From positions 8,308,001-8,372,000 of the forward strand of contig NC_088117.1 in NCBI RefSeq assembly GCF_036370855.1: a stretch of 64,000 nt of DNA, in the 5' to 3' direction. This DNA comes from Dromaius novaehollandiae. Taxonomy: Eukaryota > Chordata > Aves > Casuariiformes > Dromaiidae. Position 1 is the stretch's first letter. Each line of letters opens with the position of its first letter. The notes below the pieces were generated by a model, which was not told the DNA's origin, did not search any database, and worked only from the letters and a program-made list of their open reading frames with translations. A program made the position numbers and the translations under genes. Positions 11,720 to 26,419 of this stretch are shown one piece after another.

Positions 11720-14700
11720 TTACCAATATGGGATTGCCGCAACGAGGATCTGCAGAGCCATGGAAAAGCAGGGCAGCTGGGCCACGCTGTAGGCCACAGA
11801 GCGGGTGGGCGCCTTGAGCCGCAGAAGGTAGGCCACGGTGTGGACAATGCGCCCCACGCAGAAGACGAAGAAGTGGATCCTGGCCACTGTGGGACTGGGG
11901 TCCAGCAAGGAGTAGATGGCTCCGAGGAAGAGGAATGGAAAGATGTTCTCCATGTCGTTGCGATGGGCCCTGAAAAGAGAGACATGCTTGCTCTTTCCCA
12001 CCAGGCCTCCCTGCTGTCCCCCATCCTTTCTAGCCAAAATGCCCAGCCCTAGGAGCGTGGGTAGCCCTCTCCACTGGATGGGATGGAAACACTCGCCAAA
12101 GGAGTTAGATTCCCTCTACACACACAAGCAGTGAGATTTCACACCCAGTGTCTTTCCTGAGGGGATGCTGTGCTCATAAAGCTTGCGGTAAGCTGCCCTG
12201 CGTGTCTGAGACGCCTTTGCCATAATGGATGACAGCTCAAGGGTTGGAGTTTTTAAATAAACAAAGCAAAACAAAGACCCTGCAAAGCTGCAAGAAGCTC
12301 AAGGCTCGCGAGCCGCCAGCACATGGCCCCAGATGTGTACGTGTTACACAACGGTAAGGTGACCTCCCGACTGCAGCTTCTCCAAAGGAGAAACTTCCAG
12401 GGTAGGAGTTTTGCCTCTCTTTGCAGGTGTATCCAAAGGAGATTGGTAAGAAGTGGCCCAAAGGCCCCTCTGTGCCGATGTGCAGTGCTAGCATTACTTA
12501 ATCGCACCAAAGTGACATGAGAGTGAAAGTTGTGAAACAGGTTGTGCAATGACCTGGGGCACGTGGGGCCAAAGCCAGCGCTCTGGTTGAACACCTGCCT
12601 ATTTGAGAGTGATGGTACTGCCTGGCAGTGTATATGTGTACACATCGCTGCTACCAAAATAAGAGTAGATCATGATGTTTGCTCAGGTTGTGTCCCTTCC
12701 TCTCCCAAGGTAAAATCAATAGTGTTTCTTCAAAGTGGTTCTTTACAACAGCAGTCCCCAGCCTGTCATATGTGTGGATGGGGAGGTAGGAGACTCTGGG
12801 GGCCCATCACCCACTTCATCCCAGTGAAAACTGGTCCCCAAAGCAGTGTGGCTTTCCTCATGCTCCCAGTGTCTTTGTCTTTCCTTCTTTTGTCTCCTTA
12901 CAGTGCAGGAGGTTCTTTCCAGCCTGCAGAAAGGAGCCCTGTCCCCTTGGCTTGACTGGAGGTCTGTAACGTTGTGCCATGGCTGCCGGGGGTGGATCTG
13001 GGTGCATCCGAACAGTTCCTTGTCACCCCTGTCACTCACCCTCCTCCAAGCTGCAGCAGAGACCATCTCCAGCCCCAAACCACTGCCCGGCAGGAGCTGA
13101 ACGCAAGGAGCAGCTTGAGTCGATTTCTGCAGGGAGCCATCTCACGCAGCAGCAGCTAAGTCCATTTGCTACGGCCTTCTCGGAGCCCCTTCGGGCACGG
13201 CTGCCCTGGCACACCTGGAAAGGCCTGAGCTAACCTGCCTGGCTGCCGCCAGCCCCGAGCTGTCCCCTCGTGCTGCGGGGAAGCTGGCACTGCACTGCCC
13301 CGCACAGACCTGCCCCTGGCATCCACTCATGAGGATTTGCTTTGTGTCTTTCTCTCACTGTCGCTGAAGGTTTGAGAGGGGCAGGTGAAGCCCTGATCAG
13401 AATCGCTTTTGCTTCCTGACTCTTGTGCCACAGGATGTTTAAGGGTTCACAAAGCCCAGGGAAAATTTTAAGCAATTTCTTCCCTGAAATAAAGATACTT
13501 TTTACTGCTTACAGGCCAAGATGCCTTTGCTATTCTTCTGTGCAAGCTAAGAAAAGTGGCTGTGGAGTTTTATGATGCTCAGTCACAGCTCATTAGCGCA
13601 GATACAGGCTGGAATAGACCTGGCTGAAAATTGACTTTAAAAAAAGGAGAGGGGATTATATCCTAAGCCCCACTCCTCCCCCTGGAGTTGACTTCATCAT
13701 GGAGGAGATGCCCAGACATCTGCCCTGGCAAGAGCCCAGCCAGAACCACCAATTTCATCAGACCAAGGTTTGCCAAAGATGTCTCAGTCAGAAACTTTCA
13801 ACACCAAGTGCCCAGGTTTTTGGAGGGCTCTGGGTGACCCTGTCCCCATCGCTCTGGTTCTTCCCCCAAGCACAACTGGACTCCGGCCAGAGGAGCAGAG
13901 CAGTGCCGGGAGCACTCAGCGATGCCTGAGGACGTGAGCGGAGGCTCCGGGCCCAGCAGCTGGTTCCCATCACTGTGTTGCACGAAACAAACTGTGCGCT
14001 GAGCTCCAGCAACCCCTGCGCAGAGGCCTCACTGCCTGCCTTCCCACGCCAGAGCCCGGGTTAACCGCCGGGTCAGCAGAGCCAGGGCACCTGCGGGTAA
14101 ATATTTCACTTTAGCTGTTCCCAGCTCCAGCTCTGCTGGAGCACGAGACGGACGCGCTGGCTGTTGGTAGCCAGAACTGTCACCTCAAGGCCTTTCAGAC
14201 CCCCATCGCCCCCACAAAAGGCACCATGGCAAGGAAACATGTCGCCTCCTGAGGTAACGCCACAAAACCCCCCTGCACCCCAGTCTTCTCCCCCAAAATG
14301 AGGGTCATGAACACGGTTTTCTTCTGATTTCAGCTATACTGGGAGATGGCAGCTATCAGCCACCCCCCGGCTCACTCCACTACGATCAAACACAAACCCC
14401 TAAGGACTGAGCCACGGCAGAGGTTCAACAGGGCTGGAAGGAGAAATGGAAGAAAGGGGAGGAGGAAAGAAAGGAAAGGCAGCTTGTCGTTCCAGGGCCG
14501 ACACGTAGCCAGAGGCCTCCTTAAAAGGCGAGGGGGAAACATCGCGGCTGCCTGCTCGCTATCCGCAGCTCTGTTCCTACCCTGCGCAGACCCAGCAGCT
14601 CCCGACAGCTACGTTGTGGCCCCCCGTCCTTCCTGTTAACGCCTGAAAGGAAAAGCCTACTTCACCCTTTTTTGGGAGAAAGACCTGGCTTTTGATTTGT

Positions 14701-17700
14701 CTTCACCAGGATTGTGTACAAGTTGGCAAAGACCCACCCTGAGTACTTTGACTAGCCAAGGCAAATCTCAGCCTTCCTCAGGACTTTGCTGGAGCTCCAA
14801 GAATTTATTTGCTTGGGAGTTTGTCTCTTCTGACTAGTGAAAAGTGGACTGTTATTATTATTAACAACATTATTATTTTATTTTTCCGAGCAAGAGGACA
14901 GCTCATTTGCTTTCCTTCTCCCTCTAAAAGGCCAGGAATTACGTGGTACTTGCTGTTTTTAAACTAAATCTTGGAAGCACCTAGATGTGAGCAGTGTTGT
15001 CGCCCACCCACAGCAAGGGCTGGCAGCTGAGGGCTTGGTACAAACAGGGCACTGTTCCACACCTGATTTCCTGTGCGTAACCTGCCCACACATGCGACCT
15101 ACTCCAGTACCAGGGGCCCCCCTTTTTTGGGAGTGGGGGCAGCAATGCAAGCCCAGGGCTCAAACACCCTGGGTTTTAACCCTGAGGAACTGTGAGCCCC
15201 ACTGAAGAAAGGGAAGAGAGGGAGTCACCTAATTAGCGAGGCAGAAGTTACTGCCACTGTGTCCGGCCTCTTCCCAGGTATCCAAACAGCACTGGGACCA
15301 GTCACACAGTTCCCAGTCACGACCTGGTTGTGCTGTCCAAGCTGTGCAAGAAATTGGGGAGATCTGGGGTCCTGTCAGAACAGGGCACAAGGAGCCCTGG
15401 GGTGTGGGTACGGGACAAAGCTCCCAGGGGACTGCGGGAGCCTCAGTATCTAGGAACGGTTGAACCATGTCAGAGTTGGCCACTGGACCCTAAACCTGGA
15501 TCCTTCCATGTTTCTTTGCTTCAGCACACACCATGCTCCCATTAAACATTAAGCTGCCCCAGTATATGGGGTCCTGCCTTGGAGCTGCACCCATTCAACC
15601 CATCTAGGTAATTACTTAACTAATGAGCCTTTCAGCTTCTCACTGCTTCTTTGCCAGCAGCTCTGAGGCACTGCATCACAGCGCAGGAGGAATTCCAGCA
15701 CCGCCACTCACCTGCGGCATCGCTCCACGTCCGGGTCCTCGCGGTAGTACTGCAGGCCTCCGTTGCGCAGCGCGTCCTCTGGGTTAGCGAATGCCTGCAA
15801 GACAGGAGGGCTGTGAGGCGACATGTTTCCAACACGGGGCACAGGAGCTTGATTTGGGCATTTTTTACACGCAACTTTAAAACGGCAGAGTTAAAAAATA
15901 ATTCATGAAGTACTAATCCAGATGGGAAGAGCAGAGTTAATGCACCCCTTGCAGGCGTAACTCCTCCACTACACCCGATGGCACAACAGAGATCGCTTTG
16001 GTGCCTTATGAGACGGTCAGATCCTTTCCCAGACCAGAAGCACAGTCCAGCTGGCCCATTCACAACATACTTGGGGGAATAACCATCTACGTTAGTTCCC
16101 GTCTGGTTTGCACATACAGTTTCTAAGCTCAGGCCTCGCTGGCTGCAGCATTCAGAGCTGATGAGCGATCTGTATGTTGCATAAATGTTAATGAGATGTC
16201 AGGATAGTATCATCCATTATATTTATTGCAGGAGGCCCTAACAGCAGCCAGAGCTGGGAGTTTCCACTCTAATACATCCTACTCCCTCTTCTGATAACTT
16301 ATAATGTTTTCAGGAATTTTACAGGCTGAAGTTTTGCCCTCATTTTTTAAGACCATTGGGAATTTATCCCTGCCTAAGGAGACATTTCAGCCACTGCTTC
16401 TCACCATCCTTCACAAACACAAGTGCAATTGCACTAATATGTCAGAGGCAAAATGCAAGTTCCTGGAGGTTAGACCCAGCATGTCCCAAGGCGTTTTCCT
16501 TATCTTCTGAAAAACCCTTCTCTGCTCACAGAGCAGATCCCAAACCAGGGGCTTCAAGGGAGCGCCTGGAGTTCCTTTGCAGGCCTGATCCCAGTCCACT
16601 TCTGTCGGCACAACCCCCTTAAAGGAGACTTTGCCAGCCTTCACATGAGATCACTTCTGGAACAGAGCACAGAGCTTGCAGATTCTGAATGCAACATGCA
16701 AAAGATCATCAGAAGGGACAGATTAGCTTGCCCAGATGAGACAGAAAATTCCCTGGCTGGATTTTTTGCAGCAATAGCTAGAGAGGGAAACAAGCCCTGG
16801 GGGAATCGGATCCAAACCCAGTAAACTCACAAATAAAAATTATTTATACAAGCTCCCCACCTATGTTGAGAAGCTGTTCCACAGGGACCTGGCTACACGC
16901 AACAGGTTGACTTTGCAGCCTGGAAAAGACCCTAGCACTTTCTTTAACCATGCTGCAAGCCCAGACTGTCCCAGGACTAGGCATCATTCAGAAACACAAG
17001 GGGAAAAGCCAAATCAGTCAGTGATGATGCTACAGCACAAAAGTATCCATCTTTGCATTACCTCTGAGAGCACAAATGTCTCCCTCCCACTCCACTGATA
17101 CTGCTGGAAACTTCTCAAATACTTTTAAGTGGTTTTTGCAGACAGCTGAGTTTTGCTATGAGTTCAGTTTGGGTTGCAGGTGATAAAATGTCTGATTAAC
17201 ACAGCACAGTGACCGCAGCCAGAGTTCCCAACCCTCACTGTATTTCCCCCCGTGCCCAAGAATTATTTCCTCCAGCTATTGTTTTTATTTCTCACAACTC
17301 TGTGTTCTCCTGGAGCATTCATGCACGGATTCAGCCTCTGAAAGCACAAAAGCTTTCTGCTATGCTACAGGAATTCTTTCTCACAATTCAATGATTTGTT
17401 CTTAAACCTTTTTCACTTTTCTCCTTTTCTTCCAGACACAGCAAATTAACTGTAAACAGAGTCTCTTTCCAGAAGCAGCTCACCTGCATGGCATTTTAGA
17501 TCTGAAATTATTATTTAGATTAGGATTCAGAAACGATAAACATCAAGCTACAGATGGTAGAAACAAACAAAAAGAGCCAAAGAAAAGCGAGATATTTATC
17601 TGCTGCAGCTATAAAACAAGTTTTGCTTTCAACTTAAGTCGAATAAAACCCAACCTGCTTCAGTAAACTTTGTCAGCCTTTACAGGATTAAATTCAGAAA

Positions 17701-17889
17701 GGACTTGCAAAAAAGCCAAACATAAACCCATGGAAAAAGCCAGAAGAGGAGAGGGAGGAAAAGGAAACTGGAGGAACTTACCTTCTTTCTGAGCCTTACT
17801 TGTCCCGTAATGATGGCAACAACGTACATTTTTAAAATCAAGATTGTGCTGTAGAACAGAAATGACATAAACACTTTGTTTTCCATCAT
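11720..17889 (-). CDS. PTGES: PTGES, microsomal prostaglandin E synthase-1 (3 exons, 146 aa)
   Basis: A MAPEG-family glutathione-dependent membrane enzyme that isomerises PGH2 to PGE2 downstream of cyclooxygenase, in the ER/perinuclear membrane. Coding exons: 17782-17889, 15712-15794, 11720-11969; all introns are GT-AG and the 441 coding bases give 146 aa (human 152). Exon 1 holds the first membrane helix and the hallmark KMYVVAIITGQVRLRKK; exon 2 holds ANPEDAL and DPDVERC; exon 3 holds AHRNDMEN, VGRIVHTVAYL and APTRSVAY, forming the remaining helices of the four-helix bundle. Residues corresponding to the human catalytic pair Asp49/Arg126 (here Asp43/Arg120) and the glutathione-binding Glu77, Arg110 and His/Thr 113/114 are present. 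I placed the start at the double Met (17889), which matches the family N-terminus; an in-frame upstream ATG at 17928 would add 13 residues. The protein tail (VAAIPYW) is shorter than or different from the human end. It is transcribed away from the torsin cluster. Confidence 0.95.
11970..15711 (-). other. PTGES: PTGES intron 2
   Basis: An intron of 3.7 kb between exons 2 and 3, with consensus ends. I see no further exon, RNA gene or clear repeat inside. Confidence 0.85.
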
Positions 17890-20800
17890 TTTTGGGAAGA
17901 CGGGGAGACGCTCTGTCGTCTGTAGCAATTACAGCCAGTGGAGATCTTGCTTCAGCTACGAGAGGGCTCTGTGGGAGAGGGGGAAGGAACGGCAATGTTT
18001 AAACACAACAGAAGCTACGACTATTTTCTCATGGAAAGCCCATGGCCCCAGTACTCCCCTTCAGGCTGGACAGGAGCAGATGATGTGGCAGAGCTCCCGG
18101 TGAATGAAAAACAAATCGAGGAACCAAGAGCAGCATGCTCGCGCTGATCCGTGCTGCAGACTGCTTGCGTTTCTCACTGCCTACTGCAACCAACTCCATG
18201 GGACTCCATGTCCCAAGCTGGTACACAACCCCCTCGACCGTGTGGCCCAGAGAACATCGGCCCACCCACAGGTCAGCTTCCTGCCCTCCCTAAACCCCCC
18301 CACACCACGATACCCCCGTGCCCCACCTCCCCTTCTGTTTGCACCCAGCAGGACGGAGCTGCAAAGAGCATCATTAGCATCATCAGTTGCCCATCAGCGG
18401 TGCGGGCACTGCTTGCCCCCCAGCTAATGAGTTGATTAATTGTGCAGCAATTGGAAGAAGGGAGAGTTAGGAAGAAGGCAGGCACCTACCTATGCTGCAT
18501 CCAGCCCTGGGTTTCTCTGCTCCTGTCCCCAGCTCCTGCAGCCCACCCCTCTGTGCCAGCCCTCCCAGTGCTCCCCAGTCCCGCCCAGCGCTGGCGGCCG
18601 GCTGAGCGGCTCCGGCAGAGGCGGTCGGCCCTCCCCTCCACAGCCACCTGCCGAGGAAGAGGGGCCAGAGCCGTCCCCGCACCACCACTGTCAGCTGCCC
18701 CCGCGCCTGGGCTATACGTTCTGCCAGGCTGCTCCGGGCATCTCCCGTCCGGAAGGAGAGGCCCCCACTGACCTGCCTCCCAACACAGCCGGGCAGGTAG
18801 CGAACTGCAAAGCCCAAACCCACATGCAGAAATAAAAACCAACCTGCCCATCCCCAAATACAGTTTGTGCTGCTTTCGTCCAAGAAAGAGGCGAATCAGT
18901 GGCATCCCCTACGACTTTATCCTCAGTCTAGAAAGTGGCATGTGAATTTGCAGCTGACTTCTTCCAGCTCTTGAACACTTGTGAAGAAACAGCAAGATCT
19001 AAGCCTCTGCTGGCAGCTAGGCTGCTCCTTGAATGCAAAGGTTTAACTCCTCCTTCCCCAGTCCTCGCCTGAGTGCTGGCAGTACCAAACCTGCAAGCCC
19101 GCAGTGCAGGAGCAGATATGAGCTCTTCAAGTTTATTACTACTGAAGGGCTGGATTCAGGGTTTGTTTCCTTTACACAGAAGAAAGAGGCTTATTTCCAG
19201 CATATGAAAAATTTTAGAGGTTGAATAGAACATGAACATTTTGAGGATTTGAGCAGTTTTTTTATTAACTGACACTTTGGAAAAAAAAGTTGTTTCAAAC
19301 CACACAAAATCTCTCAACCAAACAACTTACAGAGCAGGATGGTTTGTCCTTTGCAAAACAACCTATCGAAGTGTTGGTTCTTCTAGGATCAGTTTTGTTC
19401 TTTAGAGTTTTTTTAACTGCCTATTGGGCAAAAATTATCAATCACATCCATCCCAAGAGGGACCAGAGTAATCAAGCAGAAACACCACATGTAGCCCTGG
19501 ACCAGCACTCAGGTCCTGTTGCTACAGACTCTGTTGCACAAGGACAGGTCTGTCCCGAGGAACAGGACTCTGGTGGAGTCCCTCTGCCCGGGGAGGCTTG
19601 GGAGCCTTTTAGTCTGGGGTGCTGGTGTGAGTTTGAGGCTGCCTCGTTTTCTCCTGAGATCAGCACTGTGAAAGAGGTTTTGTTCCTGCCATTTACTGTT
19701 GCGTGCCATGGCCAGCCTCACATGTGAGCTGCGTGCTCTGGCCATCTCAGCCAAGGGAGGCCTTCTCCTGTACCCGTCCAGCCCAGACTTCCTTCCTTCC
19801 TTCCATGTGAACTTGCCAGTCTCCACAACCTTCGCTGCAGGGCAGGGCTAAGAGCCAGAACTCTTCAAGCACACAATCTTTCTCCAGGCACAGAGATCTG
19901 CAAAGTCTCTACATTTGCCTCTGAATTCCCCTTGCTGTGGTTGCTCTGCAGAGCGCACATGGGGTAATGCTGCAAACCCAAAGATGCTGTTCCTGTCACC
20001 GTGATGCACCAGCTCAGCCCCACAGGGTTCCAAATGTGCAGAGAGCCTCCGAAAACCCAAAATGCTGAATTTCAAGGGTGAGATACTCACAGCTGGTCAC
20101 CCTGGAGTCAGAGAGGCTGCAGAACAAGTCCCAGCAGAGCCCAACGCGGTGCTCAGCAAGCATGCAGCAAACGCCTTCAACGGGCTGTTTCCCTGGAGGG
20201 GTGTGAACGGGGTACCAGAAGACGCAGCAGCTTCACAGCCACGTGGATTCAAATACTGCAGTAGGGGATGGGGCATTCACCCTGGACCCCAGCCCTGCAT
20301 CCCCACCAGACCACCTCCAAGTCCCACTCACATTTTCCTGGAGCTAAACAGTGCGCTAGAAATGCTTGTTTTGCCATTGCCAAGCAGAAGCAGTTCATGG
20401 CAAAGCCACGTCCCAAACACCTTTTGCTTCCATTTCCCCTCTCTGTGGTTTATAAGGAGCAAACCCGTAGCAGAAAGGGCCTTGATGATGTGAGGGACAG
20501 GGCAGCCCTGCAACAGGGAGTGAGACTTTCTCAGGCAGCCCCTTATCTGGTTCTCCTGGGAGCCTAGAGCCAGGGCAGGCAGTTGGACCCTTCAGCAACA
20601 CATCATGCCCTCCATGGAGCCACTCCAGTTTTTACCAGCTGAGGATCCAGCAGAGAGGCTCTTCAATACAGAGTCCTTTTTCCCTTCTTCTGCCGTCGTC
20701 TTCTCCCAAAGCAGCCCGCATGCCTCACTGAGCAGCAGGAATATGTGCAAGCTTGGTACCACCTGCAGACAGGCCAGGACTTCTCCTGCTAGCCGGAAAC

Positions 20801-23800
20801 ACACAGACTTTGTCCTCCTCAGTGTTATTCAAGTTTTGACAGGAATCCTTGGACAATTTGCACCAGCAACTGGCACAAATTTAAATCAAATGGAGTGATC
20901 AAGCGACAGAGTTTGTTTAGGCGTAAGCCCTTGGGGCAGACCCAGACACGTGTGTTGTGTATGATGTATGGGCTCCGTCGCGTACAAAAACCTGCAGTGG
21001 GCGAAGGAAATTGTTTCTTCCATATATTCACGTATTCCAGCCCCCTTCACCGTGATGCAGAGCTGAACCCCAGAGGGGAGGGCTGGTGTCTATCGACGCA
21101 GCACCTAGGTGTATAGGGACGCAGAGCAGAAGGCAGATGCAACGCTCCTGGGATCCCAAATCCCACTTGATTTCTCAAACTTAGGCGCCTTGTGTGGTGT
21201 CAGACACATTTCCACCACAGAGCTTCACCTTCCTGGCTTCCTTGACGCAGGGTAATGCTGGCTCCCAGGAACATGTTGAACAATCCCATTAATTCAGGTG
21301 GAAGTAGGCCATTACTGTTAACAATTTGATCCTCCTACAAGGATCATATTCTGCTAGGACAGAGCCATTACTTGAATGAGACTAGGTCCTAAGAGCAGTA
21401 TGTCTTTAAATTATGTGTAAGTGACTAATAAGAATCACAGTCAGGCTTTGAAAGGGTTAAAGATTTAGTCATCAGGTTAGAATGACCCCAGGAATTTTGG
21501 GGAGAAGATGAAGGGTTTTGCTGACAGAGGAACTAAACATTGGCAGGCAGAAGGAGAGATACTTGGGAGATACTTGAGAAAACTACTTAAAAATAGAAGC
21601 CCTTAATAATGATCCTGCTTTGAAAGGAATATTTGGAAGGATTCTGGAATTAAAAAGAAAAAAAAGAAAAACCACTCTCCACTCCCACATGGGAAGTCAT
21701 TTATTTAACCAGCTGACTTGTACTAAAGTATTATAACAGCCAGAGCAGTTTTGTTTTTCACTATTGCTATGCAGGGGAATTTCCTAGCGGCAGCAGGACC
21801 TACATGAGAGGGCTGGTTGCACCATAAATCCTTGGCAATGCGGTATGGATGTGTAGGCCAGGGTGGCATGGCCTGGGCTCCAACCTGATCTCAAAGGGCA
21901 GCAGATGTCCTGGGCAATTACAGCTCTGATTCCCAGAAGTTTTCCCAAACGAGCAATTACATCTCGCAGCCTGGCCAGTAAAGAGCCCGAGGGACTGTTC
22001 CAGCCTGGAGGAGACAGGCAGGCGGGCGGCACTTCTCCAATGTGCTCCATCTTGTTAGTGGAGAAGATGCAAAGCCCTTTCCTGAACGCAACTGGGATTT
22101 TACTTGCCCCAAGCCTGTGGCTCAGCCCATGGCTTCAGGCAGTGCTTAGCTGCATTCCTGGCTCATTCTGATGCCGCTGTGAGCACCGGTGCCCTCGTTA
22201 CCTGCCTGCAGACATGCCCTGCCCCAGCGATCGCTTGCCCTGTATTGTGCCCAGCCCTCGGAAACCTGGCGCAACACGGGCGCTGCTCTGGCTCATCAAA
22301 CGCAGCTATGTTTTCAAGTAAAGGCATGAGTTGTTCAGCTATTTATTAAAGAGAAAAGTGCTCTACCTATGCAATCTTTAGCCGGCACAGAAGGTCACAC
22401 CAACATGATGGTCATTTAACCCTACCCATGATGCACCATCTTCCCCTCTGCTGAGAGAAAGAAATCCCATTGCTCCATGTGCAAATCCCCATGCCCTAGG
22501 CTCCTGGGCTCTTTGCAGCACATAGGACAGGAGGAGGCCACAGCCTGCAAACTGACTCAACAACGAAAGCATCAGCATCTCCAGAAATAAACAGGCTGGT
22601 TCAGCCTCTCTGCAAACTCAGATTTTGTCTGTGTTGCATTTGAAAGCATTTTCCCTGCAACTCTACTGGCTGGAGCTATTTACCTGAGCGGCCTCAGAAA
22701 TGAGGCATATATGGTTAGTCTCTCCCGATTAGTCCTTTGTACCCAGGAAGACCAGGTGTATGGTGCCCAGAGCAGGAGAAGACCTGGGGAAGGCTGTGGA
22801 GGCTCCAGGTCTAAGGCAGAGAACAGGAGCAGAGGAAGCTGCCACTCCTCAGCTGGCCCTGGGTCCAACCAGGCCCAAGACCAAGTGAGGGAGGCAGTGG
22901 CACGTCCTCCAGCCTCCTCCCTGCATCTCCACCCACTAGTCCCTCCTGCCTCCCCAGGCTGCTGCCCTGCTCCCAGCCAAGCCAGGATGCACTACTCTCC
23001 TTCCCTCCGCACCATACTTACAAATTGCCATAATCACATAGCTGGCAGGGGAGTCACTACGTCCCTCTTTGGTGGGCCGGCAAGGAGACGCTTGCTGAAA
23101 GAGAGGCCATTACGCTGTGAGCATGTGGGAGGCATATTATTTTTTCTTATTCTGAGCCTCACATGGATGCACCCATGGGCTTTCTCTTGGAGGAAAGAAT
23201 TCCTTGGCTACACTGCACTTGTGTGTTCGGGGATGCAGCCCAGCTAGAGGAGAGGGGCAGAGGAAATTTGCTTCTCCTCTTCCCTGCCTTCTCCTAGCAA
23301 GCCAGCTAGTTTAAAAGCTGGCTTTAAGCAGAGCCACAGCTGCCGCTCCTGCCATGGAACGAAGGTGGGAGACATAGAGGAGAGGGCTTGGGGGGCATGC
23401 GAAGTCAGCATCTCTCTCACTTAATCACACTGCAGCAACTCGTGATGTGTTTCTCTTCATTGAGAACTGGATCCTATCAGCTGTAAACAAGCAAAACTCA
23501 CTTATGCTACTGCCCCAAAACAGGGAGTTTCCCAGCCAGGCTGGGAGGGAAGAGAAACAAATCCTACTGCCAAAAATTTCAAAATTAGGGAACACTTCTC
23601 TAAACTTTACCAAGCCTTTGGAAGCCTACAAAGTAATTACAGATGTCCTGGTCTGATGCTCTGGAGGGAGAGCAAAGGTAAAGGATACTGCATGGTCCCA
23701 TCTCCACATGCTGTGCGATGAAGGAATGGGAATTGGGGAATGTTTTATCGCATTAAGACCACTGGCTTGCTAACAGGGCTGGAAGAGAAGGCAGCTGCAG

Positions 23801-24224
23801 TCCCAGATCTCAGCCTTATGGAGACCTGACATTCAAGAGCAGATTAGCAGCTCCAGAGAGAAAAGGAGAAAACAAACCCAGACAACCTTTCTCTTCTTCA
23901 GCGCCTGACCAAGGACTGTGATTTGCTGCTGTGCTGATCCTCAGGTTTCTGCTCGCCCTCAGAAGTGGCAAGGAGTACCCTCCTTATGAACAGGGACTGT
24001 TTTTGGCAGGTCGGTACCTCCCAGTTCCTGGGCCATTTACCCTGCCCTGAAGTCCAGGAAGAACAGCAGGCTTCAGAGCTTGCCCATTTTAAATCATTGT
24101 AAGTCCCCTTCTCCATAGAAAGGCATTTTCAGCATCATGGAAACCTACCACGAGAGGGAATGGAAAGGTCAGTGTTTCGCTGCACTTCACTGAGAGCAGC
24201 GACCCCATCCTGGACAGACCAACT

Positions 24225-24470
24225 CTAAGGGCAGCCTTCCTTCAAGGCCTGCTGTAGGGCTTCACCCACCACAAAGGTTTCCAAAACACAGAGCTTATTT
24301 TTAAAATCTTGAGCTCTATGTCTCCCCTCAATCACCCCTAGACTAAACAGGATCAATTCCTCCCACCCTTCCTCATAGGTCATGTTTTCTAAACCTCTTA
24401 TCAAGCTGATCTCTGCTAAATGCTCTCCATTCTCAGAGCAAGGTACCAGCAGGAGACAAGGGACACTAGC
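24225..24470 (-). mobile_element. CR1 LINE 3' fragment (antisense, old)
   Basis: On the plus strand the order ...AGACTAAACAGGATCAATTC..., CTTCCTCATAGGTCATG, TTTCTAAACCTCTTATCA, then CTCTGCTAAATGCTCTCC is the reverse complement of the classic CR1 3' segment whose minus-strand reading contains GLENMTYEEGWEEL. It is a 5'-truncated fragment with many substitutions, and I cannot see the terminal octamer repeats of a recent copy. Confidence 0.75.
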
Positions 24471-26419
24471 TGGGCAGTCCTCCTTCGACAGTGAGCCAAC
24501 ACAAACCACCCAAGGACATCTGCACTCCCAGCTCATTGATTTTCATCTACGGTGTTTTCCCAGATTGCTCACTACGAATTGCGTGACAGACATCGTGAAA
24601 CACTTAAGCCAAAATTAAAATCGTACCTGTTCCTCCTCCACTTTTCTTTCCTCCCATCCATGCACCCAGTTACCCTGTCAAAGAGGAAAGCCGGTTGGCT
24701 GGATTACTCTTCATAAAGGGGCTGTTTTTGTATCACCTTAGCTGGATGGTCTGTTCTCCCACTAAACTAAGGTCTAGCACTCCCCTAGGCTTTGTTCAAG
24801 GGCAGCTTTACTAGCAGACCCCAAACTCCTGGGGCCTCACAACCACCTTCAATCCTCGCTCTGGCCCTGCTGCTCCTTTAACCAAGAGCAGCAAACAGGG
24901 CCCTTGTACTAACGAGGTTTGACTCAGAGAGAAGTCAGAGCTTCTCAGTAGTTTGAAGTTTCCTACAGTTTGGATGAAGTCACTTGTGAACCCACAGTTA
25001 TGACCCAGATGCATTTTGAAACTTTCCCTTTTTCCTCCCTTTGCTAAGAGACACCCAATGTGTCTTTTGCGCTTGCTTCACCAGCACTGACTACATTGAC
25101 CACATCTGGGCAGCCAGAAAAAGGGCGGCCCACGTAGCGGCTCTGACATTAATAATAAACACCCTCTCATATTCAATGCTAAATACATCCTCACCTTAGT
25201 TAGCATGCAAAGCAGGGAGCAATTCAGCTTCATTATTTACAGTACTATAGCCTGGAAGTTTTTTTTATTGCTCTGTCTTCTGAGCTGCCTTCTTGCTCAC
25301 AGTGGTGGGACCAAAAAGTACGATCCAGGCTGGAGTCATGTCCCAAGACAGTGGAACAGGAGACAAAGAGAAGGGAATGAAGCTAAAAGGCTCATGTCTG
25401 GACATCAAGATCTCAGAGCAGGGATTACATGCCCTGTGCAGTGCCGTGTGCATTGCATTTGGAAGTTAAATACAGTCAGTGCATATTTTCCAAACCCACA
25501 GCGAGGAAAGGGAAGGACCATATTACCTCCCAGAGCAATTCCCCTGATTCTGTCAACACCAGAATTTGGCCTGAATGATGGAGCAAAGAAGTAGGGAGGC
25601 CTCTCTAAGCTACTCCACAAGCAGTGATGCTTGGACTAGCTGTTCAAAGATTTCTTCCCCATCCAAATAATCCATCAGCAAGACTCCTTAGGAACCTGCC
25701 TGAGCCCCATGCTTCGATCAGTCTCCTGACCTGCAGGCTATGTCTGCGTGTCCATGACGTGTGCTCAGAAATCTGCTTCGCCCTGTGTTTATGCAACCAT
25801 GACTGCGCTGTGCAATCCTCTGTGAAGAGATATGTTCTCATTACACATATTTACAGAGCAACAGAATGCATCTGTCTAGCACGACACGTTTCTGTTGACA
25901 GCGCAGCCAACTCAGGCAAAACTGAACACGAAGTGCTCCCCTATTAGCAGGGGAGAAGCAGCATCTGGGTAGGAAGGCAGCTGTAGCACAGGGGTAGAGA
26001 GAGGAGGCTACGGGATGCTCCAGGCACATTAGCAGGATTAGAGCCATCCCGCAATGAGAGTCAGGACAGAACGGCGTCGGAAACAGCACCACACAGCACT
26101 ACCCTCAGGAAAGGCTTGTGTGTGCATTCGCTGGTGGAAGGGAGCAGGAAGCATTGATTCCTGTCTCCTCTGAGCTCTGTTGCAAAGGATCTTCAGGAGG
26201 AGCAGGGAGCCTGCCCAGCCATGTCAGATGCAGGCTGACTGTGGTTTCAAGGTGGTACAAGCCCCTGCGGTAATTAGTGATGGACCGAGGCTCCCTGGCC
26301 CCATACACAACCTGGTTCATCGAGTCTTCAGAAGTCAGAGATTAATTTAAGCTCTGAATCACAAAGTTTAATTCCCTTTCCTGAGAAGCTGCTGTCATAG
26401 GTGATCTAACTCCTGATAA

